Position numbers and translations under genes: made by a program. Of a DNA stretch of 64,000 bases, positions 1-10,742 are shown in pieces. Position 1 is the first letter of the stretch, and each line of letters opens with the position of its first letter. Source of the stretch: Takakia lepidozioides (lineage: Eukaryota > Streptophyta > Takakiopsida > Takakiales > Takakiaceae); the NCBI GenBank assembly GCA_030704615.1, contig CM060731.1:93662756-93726755 (forward strand), read 5' to 3'. The notes beneath the pieces were generated by a model. It did no database searches. It was not told the DNA's origin and saw only the letters and a program-made list of their open reading frames with translations.

Positions 1-780
1 TACACTAAAAAAAAATTGAAGGGAAAAAAAATTAAAAAAAATAAAAATCTGTATTTTAGAAAACGTAGGTGCCAGCGCCGAACAGTGCCATAGGTTCGAA
101 AGTGGTCCGAACTAGTTCGGCATAGGCTCAGCACAGGTTTGGAAGAATATTCCTCGATAGAATATTCCTCCACATAGGCTCGGCACTGGTTCAAAAGAAT
201 ATTCTTTGGATATTTGATATATTCTATGAATATTCCCTTAAGTTTGGTACTGTTCGGCAAAACCTGCTCACTGCTCATGGAGTTCTGCTCATGGAAAACT
301 CAACCTCCCCGCGAGGCTGATCGTGGAAGCCAGGAAGGTACTCAACAGCGGACAGGTGGACCTACCTCTGCTGAGACTGGTCTATCCAATCCTGCAGGAA
401 TATGAAAATGTCCCCTGACTTGGGCGAGAAATTCCATAGGGTGAGACCACCGTTGGGGCAATTGCTGGGATCCTAGCACGCCATCGCCGAGTAATGAAAG
501 GGCTGCTAGGAAGCAGAGAGGGAGTGCAAGGAAGTGGGAGTGTGGGAGGAGAGGAAGTGAGAAGAGCTCAGAGCGAGGAACTGGTCTTGCTGGGTCGGGT
601 TGAAACGCAGTGGGTGACGGGGAAATTTGGACAAGTGGCAAACAAATGCGCATCATTTAATATGTCCATACCCAGGAATGAGGCACAGCATTTACTTCGT
701 GGTCGGCTCCATAAAACCGAGTCCCGCGAAAGACCTCCTGGGGGAGATGGCACCAACATGTTCATCCAAGTCCATCCCCT
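1..780. other. Non-coding left edge with GCTCATG motifs
   Basis: I see no convincing gene here. The first 60 bases are A-rich. A perfect 14-bp palindrome CCGAACTAGTTCGG lies near position 107. The motif GAATATTCC recurs between about 145 and 235. GCTCACTGCTCATGG and GCTCATGG follow at 265-294. The same GCTCATG word flanks other blocks of the window (24.44-24.51, 47.05-47.07 and 52.18-52.23 kb), so this stretch may be one edge of the unit carrying the first palindrome arrays and methyltransferase copy 1. That link is inference. Confidence 0.4.
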
Positions 781-1295
781 GGATGGAAAAACGGCGCCGA
801 ATTTGCATCCAGGGGGGTTTGGATGGAGTCGTCTCGGGGGTAGGGAGCAACAGGTGGAACTCCAAGTCCATCCCTCGGATGGAAAAATGGTGCCAAATTT
901 CCATCCGAGGGGGTCGGATTAAGTCGTCTCGGGGGGAGAGGCCTCCACGTGGATGCCAGATTCCATCCCCCGGATGGAAAAATGGCACCGAATTTCCATC
1001 CGAGGGGACTCGGATGAAGTCGTCTCGGGGGGAGAGGCCTCCACATGGATGCCAGATTCCATCCCCCGGATGGAAAAATGACGCCGAATTTCCATCCGAG
1101 GGGACTCGGATGAAGTCGTCTCGGGGGGAGAGGCCTCCACGTGGATGCCAGAATCCATCCCCCGGATGGAAAAATGGCGCCGAATTTCCATCCGAGGGGG
1201 CTCGGATGAAGTCGTCTCGGGGGAAGAGGCCTCCACGTGGATGCCAGATTCCATCCCCCGGATAGAAAAATGGCGCCGAATTTCCATCCGATGGA
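781..1295. repeat. Palindrome array Ia, 95-96 bp period, six units
   Basis: The palindromic core (GGATGG, then an ATGGCGCCGAAT-type centre, then CCATCC) starts at 781, 877, 972, 1068, 1164 and 1260, a spacing of 95-96 bp. Between cores is a GC-rich spacer containing GTCGTCTCGGGGGGAG. The core reads nearly the same on both strands around GGCGCC and could form a ~30-bp hairpin. Because 96 is a multiple of three, several frames stay open on both strands and give artefactual 32-residue-repeat ORFs. Confidence 0.9.
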
Positions 1296-1419
1296 GCCGT
1301 CCTGAACCATTTTCAGTCGTTACTTCGTTTTTTCTGAGTTTTTTTGTGTAATTCGGCCCTAAACATACAGTTTTCTTCCTCGAGGCCTTTTTTGTGGACC
1401 TTACCGCTACAAATCTCAT

Positions 1420-2270
1420 TCGCTAGATGGAAGGCGCCGTTTTTCCATCCAGGGGGCTCCGGATGAAGTCGTCTTGGGGGAATGTTGGGCCAGGTTGCGC
1501 CAGGAGTTCATCCGCTGGATGGAAATTCGGCGCCGTTTTGCCATCCAGGGGCTTGTCGATGAGGTCGTCTCGGGGGGAGGTTGGGCCAGGTGGCGCTCCG
1601 ACTTCATCCGCTGGATGGAAATGCGGCGCCGTTTCTCCATCCAGGGGCTTGTGGATGAGGTCGTCTCGGGGGGAGGGAGGGCCAGGTGGCGCTCCGACTT
1701 TATCCGCTGGATGGAAATTTGGCACTGTTTTTCCATCCAGGGGCCTGTCGATGAGTTCGTTTCGGGGGGAGGTCGGCTCAGGTGGCACTCCGACTTCATC
1801 CGCTGGATGGAAATTCAGCGCCGTTTCTCCATCCAGGGGCTTGTGGATGAGGTCGTCTCGGGGGGAGGGAGGGCCAGGTGGCGCTCAGACTTCATCCGCT
1901 GGATGGAAATTTAGCGCCATTTTTCCATGCAGGGGCTTGTGGATCATGAGGTCGTCTCGGGGGGAGGGAGGGCCAGGTGGCGCTCCGACTTCATCAGCTG
2001 GAGGGAAATTCGGCGCCGTTTTTCCATCCAGGGGCTTGTGGATGATGACGTCTCGGGGGGAGGGAGGGCCAGGTGGCGCTCCGACTTCATCCGCTGGATG
2101 GAAATTCGGTGCCATTTTTCCATCCAGGGGCTTGTGGATGATGATGTCTCGGGCGGAGGGAGGGCCACGTGGCGCTCCGACTTCATCCGCTAGATGGAAA
2201 TTTGGTGCCGTTTTTACATCCAGCGGACTGTCGATAAAGTCTCGGGGAGAGGGAGGGCCAGGTGGCGCCA
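1420..2270. repeat. Palindrome array Ib, 96 bp period, nine units
   Basis: Cores begin near 1421, 1517, 1613, 1709, 1805, 1901, 2000, 2096 and 2192. Spacing is 96 bp with one 99-bp step caused by a 3-bp insertion. Each unit has a GGCGCC-centred palindrome (GGATGGAAATTCGGCGCC and its near mirror), then GTCGTCTCGGGGGGAG and a GGCCAGGTGGCGC segment. It shares period, core and the GTCGTCTC word with the array at 781-1295 but has its own spacer, so the two look like diverged sister arrays. It ends about 200 bp before methyltransferase copy 1. Confidence 0.9.
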
Positions 2271-2475
2271 GGAGGCGAGCTCGATACCTATGACATTGAA
2301 GGGCGCCGGCCCGCATTCATTGTCCGCCGTCATCGGTTTTGAACCGGACGTTCCGCACGGATTCCGCACTTGCTTCCCGGATACGCCTGGAACCCCTGAT
2401 GTGACGGGTGGATGAAGTTCCGTTCGAGGTGTGCCACCACGCATTCTGCGGGAGATTTTTCTGTTATTCGGACTT

Positions 2476-4659
2476 ATGCCGCATGAAGAAGGGCGTGGCT
2501 CTCCTGAGAGAAACCCCACATCCAGACTGCGGCGCAAACTCAAACCTTTGTACTACGGGCCGCGTTCAACGTCTCGCATGGCCAAATTGAAGCTCCAGCA
2601 GGAGATCCCTTTGTCTTGCTCACAGCCCACGCCAATTGAAGTCGAGCACTCTCAGGCGAGCCCCTGCTTCTTCCACTCTGTGTAACATGTGTCGTCGTCT
2701 TCTTCGCTTTGTTTTGTTTGTTTTGTTATCCTTCTGCATGTGCTTTTGCATGTGATTGTTAGCCATTAGTTGATTTTGCTTTGATGGTTGTTTCATGCCA
2801 CACCTTACTCTGCCTCTCATGACTGTGGCTCGTTTGTTGCCTTTGTTGGTGGACGGGAGGCCCTGGAGCGGGAGTATGCCCGAATAGGCATTTGGGAGGT
2901 TGGTGCAATCGGCATGGCAGGTGCAGGGCGACGAAAACAGCCAGCAGATCCACCCATCGAGGAAGTTGATGCACATGTAGGAGGGCCCGCCCACGCAAAG
3001 AAGAAGAAGAAAACATGCAATCCCCGGTGAGAGAGCCATCACAGGTTGCGGAGGGGGGAGTGAACAGAACACCCACGAAGGCGCGTGAGGGTATGAGTTC
3101 CCTAGGGTCGAAGGTGGTCGTCCTGGAGGCCTCCCCTGCAACTACGCCAAGTAAGAAACAGAAGGCCCGTGAGAGGGCAAAAGAGAGGGCAAGAGAAGAG
3201 GCGAGAGAGAAGGCCACTGAAGAGGCCAGAGAAAAGGCAGTGATAGATGCCTATGTAAGCGAGAGAGGCACAACAGAAAACCTGCATCCTCTAAGACACC
3301 AGAAAGAGGCACTAAGACACCGGCTGCATCCTTGCTGGTTACACCATCGCGGGTGGCAGCAGAAGGTGCAATTGCCCATACAGTGGAGACTGAGGGAGGG
3401 GATAAAACACCACACACACCACAGTATGTGGCAGGTGGAGGGGCAGATGCAGTTGCCACGGGGAGAGGGTAGGACGAACTTCTGGTGGTGCATGTGGGAG
3501 TTGAGGAGGACGAGAGGGACCTTTCTGACCAGGATGACATCCTCCCGGAGATCCCCAAGCCCCAAACCGGTCCTGGGAGGCATGGTCTACCCGGCAAAGC
3601 TGCGGATTCCTCTCTGCCGCTTGATATCATTGCAGGTGGTCAGACCTACCCTCCCAAGCAATATCGACAAGCTGAAATTCTCTTTCCAGGACGGATATCG
3701 AATGGGGTCTGCCGCGTTTTATGTCTCGATTGAGAACGACCACGGAGCTTCTCGTGCACACATTTCCGAGGAACTCGACAAAAGGGGCCCCCATTGGCAA
3801 AGGCGAAATGAGGAGTTCGAGAAATTAATTGCTAACGATCCTCTTTTCCAGCACTTGTCTGGGACTATGTGTGGGACGACAACCATCGGCTCCTGGCATG
3901 GATGGAGCACATAGCCCAAGCCCACCCCAACAAGCTAGATTGACATTACGCCATGGAGTGTCTTATGCTGAAGATTGCGGGGCCAAAGAATCGCAGTCTT
4001 CTCAAAGCCGCTATGGCAGACATCAACTCGTAAGTTAAAATGCTCCTTGCACGGGAACTTTCAATTTCAAACACTCATTGCATTGCCAATCGTCTCATTT
4101 ATTTTAGTCTCGTTTATTGGAAACGTCGCATTGCAGGGTGATTGAGAATGCCTTCATTGCCACCAACTTGTCCCACATGCTCTTTCGAGTGAAGGATGTC
4201 GGGAAGCAGGGGGTGCAAGAGTTTGCCAATTCCCTCAGTGCCGATCTCCTGCGCAAGTCCGAGGCAAAGGCAGACAGAACCTGGTATAGGCTGAGCATGG
4301 ACGCCATGGTGGACTACATATTTTGGGTATTGCGATCTGCTCTCTTCATTTGTTGATCTAATCAGTATTTGCTCCCCCAATTGAAGAAATAGTGTGGATC
4401 AGGATTTCTAATCTTATGTGGGCATTGTTGACAGACGAAAATTGACCAGGATTTGGCACATGCGAGGAGGTTCTACATGGAGTCAGAGGAGAAGAAACTC
4501 GCCCTCCCGACACTGGAATTGTATCTCCAAGCTGCGGAGGCAAAGGCTCGCATCAAGTACAAGTCGCGGATGGTGAAATACGTGGCCATTGCTGATCCCG
4601 CCCTTGGTGCAGACTTTCTGGTGGAGGTGGGGAAGCACTACTCCCGCGCTCTTATGCCC
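2476..4659 (+). pseudogene. ParB-like/DNA-methyltransferase family, copy 1 (5' half, truncated)
   Basis: This is the plus-strand paralogue of the gene at 13.06-17.68 kb and shares its exon order. The first exon (from ATG 2476) encodes a basic RRKLKPLYYG segment. A charged, probably helical run (KARERAKERAREEAREKA) lies near 3160-3240. A ParB-like N-terminal region (LRIPLCRLISL, then FSFQDGYRMGS) lies at about 3600-3880, and WDDNHRLLAW near 3870-3905. The exon beginning VIENAFIATNLSHMLF starts after a GT-AG intron (about 4031-4138). The last exon (DLAHARRFYMESEE) stops at 4659, where retrotransposon sequence begins. Defects are a frame change before WDDNHR, and TGA at about 3940 where copy 3 has Trp. 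The methyltransferase half is absent. It is a decayed copy; the ParB assignment rests on motif resemblance. Confidence 0.7.
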
Positions 4660-5954
4660 ACCAGATGTGACAGGCATCTGGTGGGATCATGGTGGTTGGA
4701 CCATTAAAGAATTTGAAGTGAATCAAATTCCCTGTGGAACGAAGGAAGAAAGATTGTCCAAACAATTCTTTCAAAGGTTCTTGGAATTGCCAGACGGTTA
4801 TAAAGAAAATATTCTTAAACGAGTGCATGATGCTGATCCGGAATGGGGTCTGGAGAAAGGAGTGATAAAGATTTATCAGGTAGCCTGTAGAGGAAGAGCA
4901 CGTTGGTTACCACATTGGTATTGTGATAGCATTGCTATCCATTAAGCGAGTAGAGTTTGAAGGCTGGGAAGAAAGAAAGGTGAATGTTTATACTCATATG
5001 CATGAAGAGCTTGTACTGGTAAAGAATTGGATTCCAAAGGATATTTTGTGGATCAAACTCACACCAAGAACAGCTTTTCAGACTTGTTTGCCATATGGTT
5101 ATATGGTAACGGAGACTTCAAGTATAGCCAAGGGTGCATTGAAGCTTGAAAGAAACCCAGGCATATACGAGAGATATTACAGAAGAGAGTTTTGGTTATG
5201 GCCACATTAAAAAGAAATGAAAGACATGGGACATGAGTGATGAAAGAGAAGCTAGACGCCAGAGATATTCAGCAAAAGAGAAAGCTATCTGAAAGCTAAT
5301 TATCCATATCTTTGGGAGAGAGGAATAGACATAGGGGAATCATCTGGACCTCTCACACCATTAAGATCAAAGAGTACATCACCCATACCAGAAGAACTAG
5401 AGTTGGATGCCACTCCTTCTGTTTCTTTGCAAGAAAGATTAAGGGAATTGGTACAGGAAGAAGATCAATCACGAGGTGAAAGATCTGAGGTACATCCCTG
5501 GATAAAAGATTTGAAAGAAATCTTTGATAAGAGTTGGCATGGAACACCAAAAGCAGGAACTCCAGTTTCTGAAGCAGAAGGTGAAGAAGGAGAAGAGGAT
5601 GTGGCAGAGCCAACGGAGAGTTCAGACTCTCCAACACCATTACAGTTGAGTTACATGAGTGAAGAAGAAACCCAAGGGCAGAACTTGGAGGATGAAAACA
5701 GAGAGAAGAAATTGGAAGAGGAAGGATATGAAGAAGTAGACCCAACAGCTGAGGTTGAGACTACAACCAGGACATCCCAACCCGTTGGACCTGGATCAAG
5801 TGGAGCACTTGGATCACAGGCCAACGAAGGTGTCGGCTCAGGGGGATCAGGCGGGCTGCCTGGATCTGGCTCTGGGGGGACAGGGAGTGTGGGGAGTAGT
5901 GCAACTGAAGCTGGGAATACTGTGAATATCGTGGGGCCGGAAGCAGGGAGTGCT
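4660..5954 (+). mobile_element. Captured 5' fragment of a Tat/Ogre-like Ty3 retrotransposon
   Basis: About 1295 bp nearly identical to 34478-35773 of the complete element further right. It contains the upstream ORF1 (WWDHGGWTIKEFEV onward) and the start of gag (MSDEREARRQRYS), with no LTR. The left junction is inside methyltransferase copy 1 at a shared ACCAGATG. The right junction follows GCAGGGAGTGCT, after which the sequences diverge. Relative to the complete element it has lost an A (near 5274) but keeps a G (near 5440) that the complete element lacks, so the two carry different gag frameshifts. With no LTRs this was not a normal integration; capture by template switching or break repair is my inference. 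Confidence 0.88.
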
Positions 5955-6970
5955 AAACCTCAAAACAGATAATGCATCAAATTTACCTCCCACACTGCAT
6001 ATGGTGTGAGCTGATGGCTTGTATGTCTTCACTTTTAACTCTTGCAAAAGTTAAAAATATTTATTTGTAATGGTAGTCACCACCGGATCAGTCCATTCCT
6101 TACAAGGAAAACACCCTGCGGCTCCTGACCATATCACACATTGTCCTCTTCTGGAGCAGTCCCCAGGACATTCTGGCGGCAAAACCAAAGAGACTCAAAG
6201 AGCTCAAATAGAAATCCTACCCCCCAGACAACATGATCTTCCAGTCTAATACCACCACTCAAACAAAGTGCTTCATTCTGCACACACATCTAGTTCTTGT
6301 TTGACAACAAACAAAGTGCATTCTTCTAGCTAGAAAGCTCGTACATCAGCTAAAAATGAAAAAGACAGCAAAGGCAGTTTAGTTCCCATATTCCTTCCAT
6401 TTGTCCTGCAAATTGCACAGCCAGAACTTAACATTGTTACTCAGCTTCAACGCACAGCATCCAATTTCTCACGACGTCAATCATGTAGAGAAGTGGAAAT
6501 GTAAACAAGCAAGCCCTTTGTATATGTCCAAATCTTTCAATCAAAGAAATTCATCCACGATTACTAGTTCAACTGCTGACAGGGTAACTGTAAGTCACAT
6601 GCACTCTAAACAGTTCTGAATCGCAGAAAATAAACTATTTCCGACCTACGCATTATAGACAGCAGGGTGAATGTAGCTCAGCGATCCATTCACCGAGTAC
6701 ACATGGAAAACATAATCTTCCAGAAAATTCCATATCTTACCAGTACGGTATGTTCAGTCAATGGATGTTTGCTTCCATTGTCTACCTATTCTAGCAAATT
6801 TGTTCTATGACTGAAATTGCTACGCATGTCACAATTCACCTGAAATGCCAAATAGGACTCCTTGAAAACTCTATGACAACTTTCATCAGCCTGAGACTGG
6901 TCACTGACCACCGCACAAGCCAAACCCGAATTCCTTGTAAGCCTTTGAGTATTAGAGACTCGCTCATCCT
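5955..6970. other. AT-rich stretch without recognisable gene
   Basis: I find no coding match, long repeat or terminal motif here. The stretch separates the captured retrotransposon fragment from the YLMG pseudogene. Part of it may be 3' flank of that minus-strand gene, but I see nothing decisive. Confidence 0.4.
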
Positions 6971-7577
6971 TACACAGTGGTATTCAAAATTGAAGTCAAC
7001 ACCCCCAGAACCATGAAGGCTAGCATCGGACTAAGATCAAGGGCGTTAAAAAGGGGGGGATAATGTTCCTGAAGAGGTTCAAGTATGGGTCACACATATC
7101 ACGAATGGCTTGAAGTGGCTGCCGCTCCCATGGTATATTTGGAAACCAACTTAGAAGCATGCGCACCATGAGAACTCCAACCACTTGGCCATGCCACTGG
7201 CCACCACAGTAAGAGGCGTATTCACAGCCCTTGTCTTACTTATAGCTGCAAAAAAGAGTGGGGCCGCTGCGCACATGAGTCTCCCCTTTAAGACGGCAAC
7301 AAGTTCCATCTCTTCTTTCGTTTTCGAATTTCCTGGGAGTCTTGTGGTAGTTAGGGTTTCTCCCAAGACCCTTGCAGCTCGCACCAGTGCTTCAGAGATG
7401 ATGGCTACCGCCACCAAGGTTCTCGAGAGAGCTGCTACAGTGGCAGTAACGAATCCATCAACAGTCAAAGCCACTCTAGGGTTCGGATGTGGGGCCTCCA
7501 CCATGGCCGGCAGGGGACTAGCCCTGCAAGTAGTCAAACCCTTTCTGCTGGGAAGCTTACTGGTCAGTAGTCCCTGA
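6971..7577 (-). pseudogene. YLMG/YGGT-family (CCB3-like) plastid membrane protein, frameshifted copy
   Basis: Read on the minus strand, an N-terminal part (VTATVAALSRTLVAVA, then PLFFAAISKTRAVNTPLTVVASGMAKW) leads into the YGGT signature GVLMVRMLLSWFPNIPW, then RDMCDPYLNLFRNIIPP, FFNALDLSPMLAF and a stop at 6971-6973. The family consists of small plastid membrane proteins with two membrane segments, linked to nucleoid organisation and cytochrome b6 maturation. The copy is broken. A short out-of-frame deletion between MAKW and GVLM removes the expected LDIYS-like residues near 7172, and one T is missing from the T/C run near 7048. I see no intron within the matched part, so a processed copy is possible. 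It is the clearest host-derived gene in the left third. Confidence 0.82.
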
Positions 7578-7849
7578 GACAAAATCATGGAGAAGAATTC
7601 ATAAGAGAAGCTGATAGGATTCCATTTGAGATGCAAGAAATGCACGCGCAGGATTGCAAACAGTACAATTGGGGACGTCGATAGGCCTCAAAGCTGCTTC
7701 TCACAGGCATTATTCCCTCTATTCTAAAAGACATGGTGGAGGCAGATAGGGAAGGCATTATTTTCCCCGTCATCAAATCGAAAGGAGGAAAACAGGCGCA
7801 AGCATCAAAAGACAGAGGAAGGGCGGAATCGAAGAGTATCATCAGTAGC

Positions 7850-8715
7850 ATCAGTGGCCTGATGAGAGGCTAGCGGCACAGCACCTGCCGGCAATCGCCC
7901 ACAAGCTACAGGTTTAGTGAGCCTAGAATCTAACAAATAGAGAGGGTTAACAATTAACACTAGTACCTATCCAGGTTGGGTCGGTGTGTACCTGGCAGTG
8001 TTGGACTTGGTATGTCCCATTTTTTAATACCAGACTGGTCCTGGTATGAAGGTCCAACCCCTTTTTTCATACCAGGCTGGTATACAGGTATGATATGAGC
8101 AACTTGGGTCCCAATCTGGTGTGAGTAGTTGTATTTTGGGCTGTGTATGAGTATGGTACTAGTATTGTTAGTATTGTCTTTCGTTTTCTAGTGATGTTGG
8201 GGGTATATGAGCACTGGTATGGTATTTATATTGCTCACCATACATAGAAATAAAGGTTTTTCTGTGAGTGCCACACATGGAATATTGGAGCGAAGCGATG
8301 TAGATCGCCCCGTATTTTGCGGTGAGTAGGATTGGGACTTAGCCGTTTCGCAAGTCCCCTCTCACTGCTACCGAATGTTTCTCTCCCCCTCCCTCTCTCT
8401 CCCCTTCTTGGATGTGATCATCCTTATGCGACCTTCACGACCGGCTTCGCAGGGTTTATCTTCATGGCTCTTGTCTTTTTTCTCTTCATTTGGTGACATG
8501 GGGATGCGTGTTCCGCTGTGAAACTGCCAAGCGAAGCCTTCCCTTCTGTTACGTTTCCCTCCCTGTGCTGATTCGCCACATGATGTCTTCTCTGCCCTTC
8601 TCAGTGGCAGTTCAACTCATTGAGGGGTTCTCCTACTTTCAAGGGCACTTGAAGTAACTGCACATAAGTGACACTCTCCTCCTCTTATATCTACTCTGCT
8701 CTTTGTTCCTTCTCC
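7850..8715. other. No gene recognised
   Basis: The segment holds repeated GGTAT/ACCAG words at 7960-8240 (TACCAGACTGGTCCTGGTAT and similar, partly inverted) and a pyrimidine-rich stretch at 8370-8410. I see no protein family, RNA gene or element boundary. Confidence 0.35.
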
Positions 8716-8825
8716 CTTGCAACCTTGTTTGTTGTCATCTGTCCTCTCCGCTCTCCTTGCTGTTGCGGCAGCTGTCTTCTTGATTCTCAACTATCTTCCG
8801 ACTGTTTTCTTTCCTCCCATTCTTC

Positions 8826-9209
8826 ATGGCTCCTCTGATCAACACGACGTCTGGAGGGCCCCCAAGGCTAGCCACTTATCGGGCCAACAGGGCCTATCGC
8901 GAACGGAGAAGAAGTTGGAACAACAATAGACACAATGGCTCCGGGCTCCTGGGCACTCCTCTCTTCTCTTCCTCCCCCCCGGGTAGTCAATCTGAGATTT
9001 GGAGTGAGGTGGCTGCGATCCTGTATGAAGACCAACCTGTTCTCCAATTGGACATGAGCATTGTTAAAGATCATTCCAAACTTTTGTCAGAGCAAGGGAT
9101 CTTGCTGCATTTCCCTGGGAGGGTTCGTGACCGTCATTGGGCTCGTATGTGGACTGTCGTGCACCTCACTTTGGTAAACTCCCCTTCAAGTCATAGTTAC
9201 TCGCTTTGA
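8826..9209 (+). CDS. Unrecognised ORF truncated at LTR-like repeat
   Basis: A 127-codon frame beginning MAPLINTTSGGPP. It has a basic, Arg/Asn-rich segment (YRERRRSWNNNRH) and then a better-behaved stretch (EIWSEVAAILYEDQPVLQLDMS and RVRDRHWARMWTVVHLT). From about 9161 its DNA is shared with the repeat unit that recurs at 10024, so the last ~16 codons are repeat sequence. I do not recognise the family. It could be a gag-like piece of the adjacent retroelement or the start of a host exon. Confidence 0.25.
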   Translation: MAPLINTTSGGPPRLATYRANRAYRERRRSWNNNRHNGSGLLGTPLFSSSPPGSQSEIWSEVAAILYEDQPVLQLDMSIVKDHSKLLSEQGILLHFPGRVRDRHWARMWTVVHLTLVNSPSSHSYSL

Positions 9210-9767
9210 TGCGCGCGCCTAATTCCCAAACTGGCCGTCGGACCAACTCGGAGCTTCGGCTGCTCGCCGGGGCATAACGGTCCCCATTGCGCCTCCAAAA
9301 GACCCTCCACCACTTTGGGCCTAGTGGAAATTCCCTTTGGTAGATGGCAGTCCAGAATAACTCCCCACACCTTGGTCATTTTCCGGCTCGCACGCTTACT
9401 CACTAGCTTTTGGTCACCAACGGGCTTGCACCGTTCTCGGGGTTACTACTTCCTATATATACTTCTGTAGGTGTCCGCGGGGGTTTCACAAACAACACAG
9501 TCTTTTTATGGTGAACCACCACGAAGACCCTCAACCTTTTGTGGTGAGTCGCGGTGAGTCTTGGCCCACCCACCACGGCCCCAATGGACCCCCACCACCA
9601 CAACCCGGTTTACGGGGCTCCACCTAGTGAGCACCTCCGCCATCTTGAGTGCCTTCAGCACTCAAGGGTGCTTCAGCCCCCTTTCCTATTCGCTGCCGCT
9701 GCCCCCACCACATGGGCAGCCCCTCTTGTATCCCGACCCCCAGCCCTCAAGGCAAAGGGCCGCGACA
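9161..9767. repeat. LTR-like unit 1 of 3
   Basis: It starts in GCACCTCACTTTGGTAAACTC and ends in GGGCCGCGACA. It carries the TATA-like CTATATATAC near 9455 followed by CTGTAGGTGTCCGCGGGG. It matches the units at 10024 and 10743, minus about 100-150 bp around the 'GATGAGTCCCAAGACTCCCC' segment. Read on the minus strand the unit begins TGTCGCGGCCC, which would suit an LTR start. I see no polyprotein next to it. Confidence 0.6.
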
Positions 9768-10023
9768 CACACCCCCACCAACGAGGAGTCGATGTCCTCA
9801 TCAACTTGTCCATTTTTGTGGAAACTAACATCCAAGTTGTGGCGTCCCACATCAACTAGTGGTGAAATAACTTGACAGCTGTCGTGCGCATACATATTGC
9901 TACATAACTACATCGCTGTCCTAAACCGCACAACACATGTGCACACCACACACTAGTATACCACTAGTCCAACCACTAGTCCAATCACTAGGCTGCCACT
10001 ATGCTGCCCACTATGGCTTTCGC
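9768..10023. other. Spacer between LTR-like units 1 and 2
   Basis: A unique stretch with several CACTAGTxxAACCACTAG words near 9950-9995. I recognise no gene. Confidence 0.3.
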
Positions 10024-10742
10024 GCACCTCACTTCGGTAAACTCCCCTTCAAGTCATAGTTACTCACTTTGATGCGCGCGCCTAACTCCCAAACTGGCCG
10101 CCGGGCCAACCCGGAGCTTCGGCTGCTCACCGGGACATAACGGTCCCTCTTTACTCCCCCACTTGACCCCCTCTCAATTTGGGCCAAGTGGAAATTCCCC
10201 TTGGTCGATGGCAGTCCGGAACAGCTCCCCACACCTTGGTCGTTTTCTGGCTCGCACGCTTACTCACTAGTTTTTGGTCACCAATGGGCTTGCACCGTTC
10301 TTGGGTTACTACTCCCTATATATACTTCTGTGACTGTCCGCGGGGGTTTCACAAACAACCATGCCATTTTATGGCGAACCACCACGAAAACCCTCGATTC
10401 CCGGTGATGAGTCGCAGTGAGTCTTGGCCCACTCACCACAGCCCCATTGAACCGTGATGAGTCCCAAGACTCCCCACGACTCCCACCATAAGGTCTCCGC
10501 CCCCATGGTGAGTCCTATGCCACCCCCACTAAGTCCCACTAAACTACCACCACTCCTCGTAGAACCACCCCCACCGCAACCCGGTGTGCGGGGCTCTACC
10601 TAGTGAGCGCCTCCGCCTCCTTGAGTGCCTTTGGCACTCAAGGGTGCTTCAGCCCCCGTATCTATTGTTGCCACTGCCCCCACCACAAGGGCAGCCCCTC
10701 TTGTGTCCCGACCCCCTGCCCTCAAGGCGAAGGGCCGCGACA
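10024..10742. repeat. LTR-like unit 2 of 3
   Basis: About 719 bp, closely similar to unit 3. It includes GTCATAGTTACTCACTTTGATGCGCGCGCC at the left, the TATA-like CTATATATAC near 10318, repeated GGTGAGTC/GATGAGTC words, and the terminal GGGCCGCGACA. It abuts unit 3 with no spacer, so the pair is a direct tandem. Confidence 0.65.

Noticed and set aside
627-2316. Long overlapping ORFs on both strands with ~32-residue repeats, resembling repeat proteins
   Set aside because: They follow from the 96-bp period (a multiple of three) of the palindrome arrays, are open in several frames on both strands at once, and show no codon-level constraint.
7047-7064. Polypurine tract followed by TGTT, suggesting an LTR start
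   Set aside because: The minus strand of this segment encodes the conserved NIIPP part of a YLMG protein, and no LTR copy follows.
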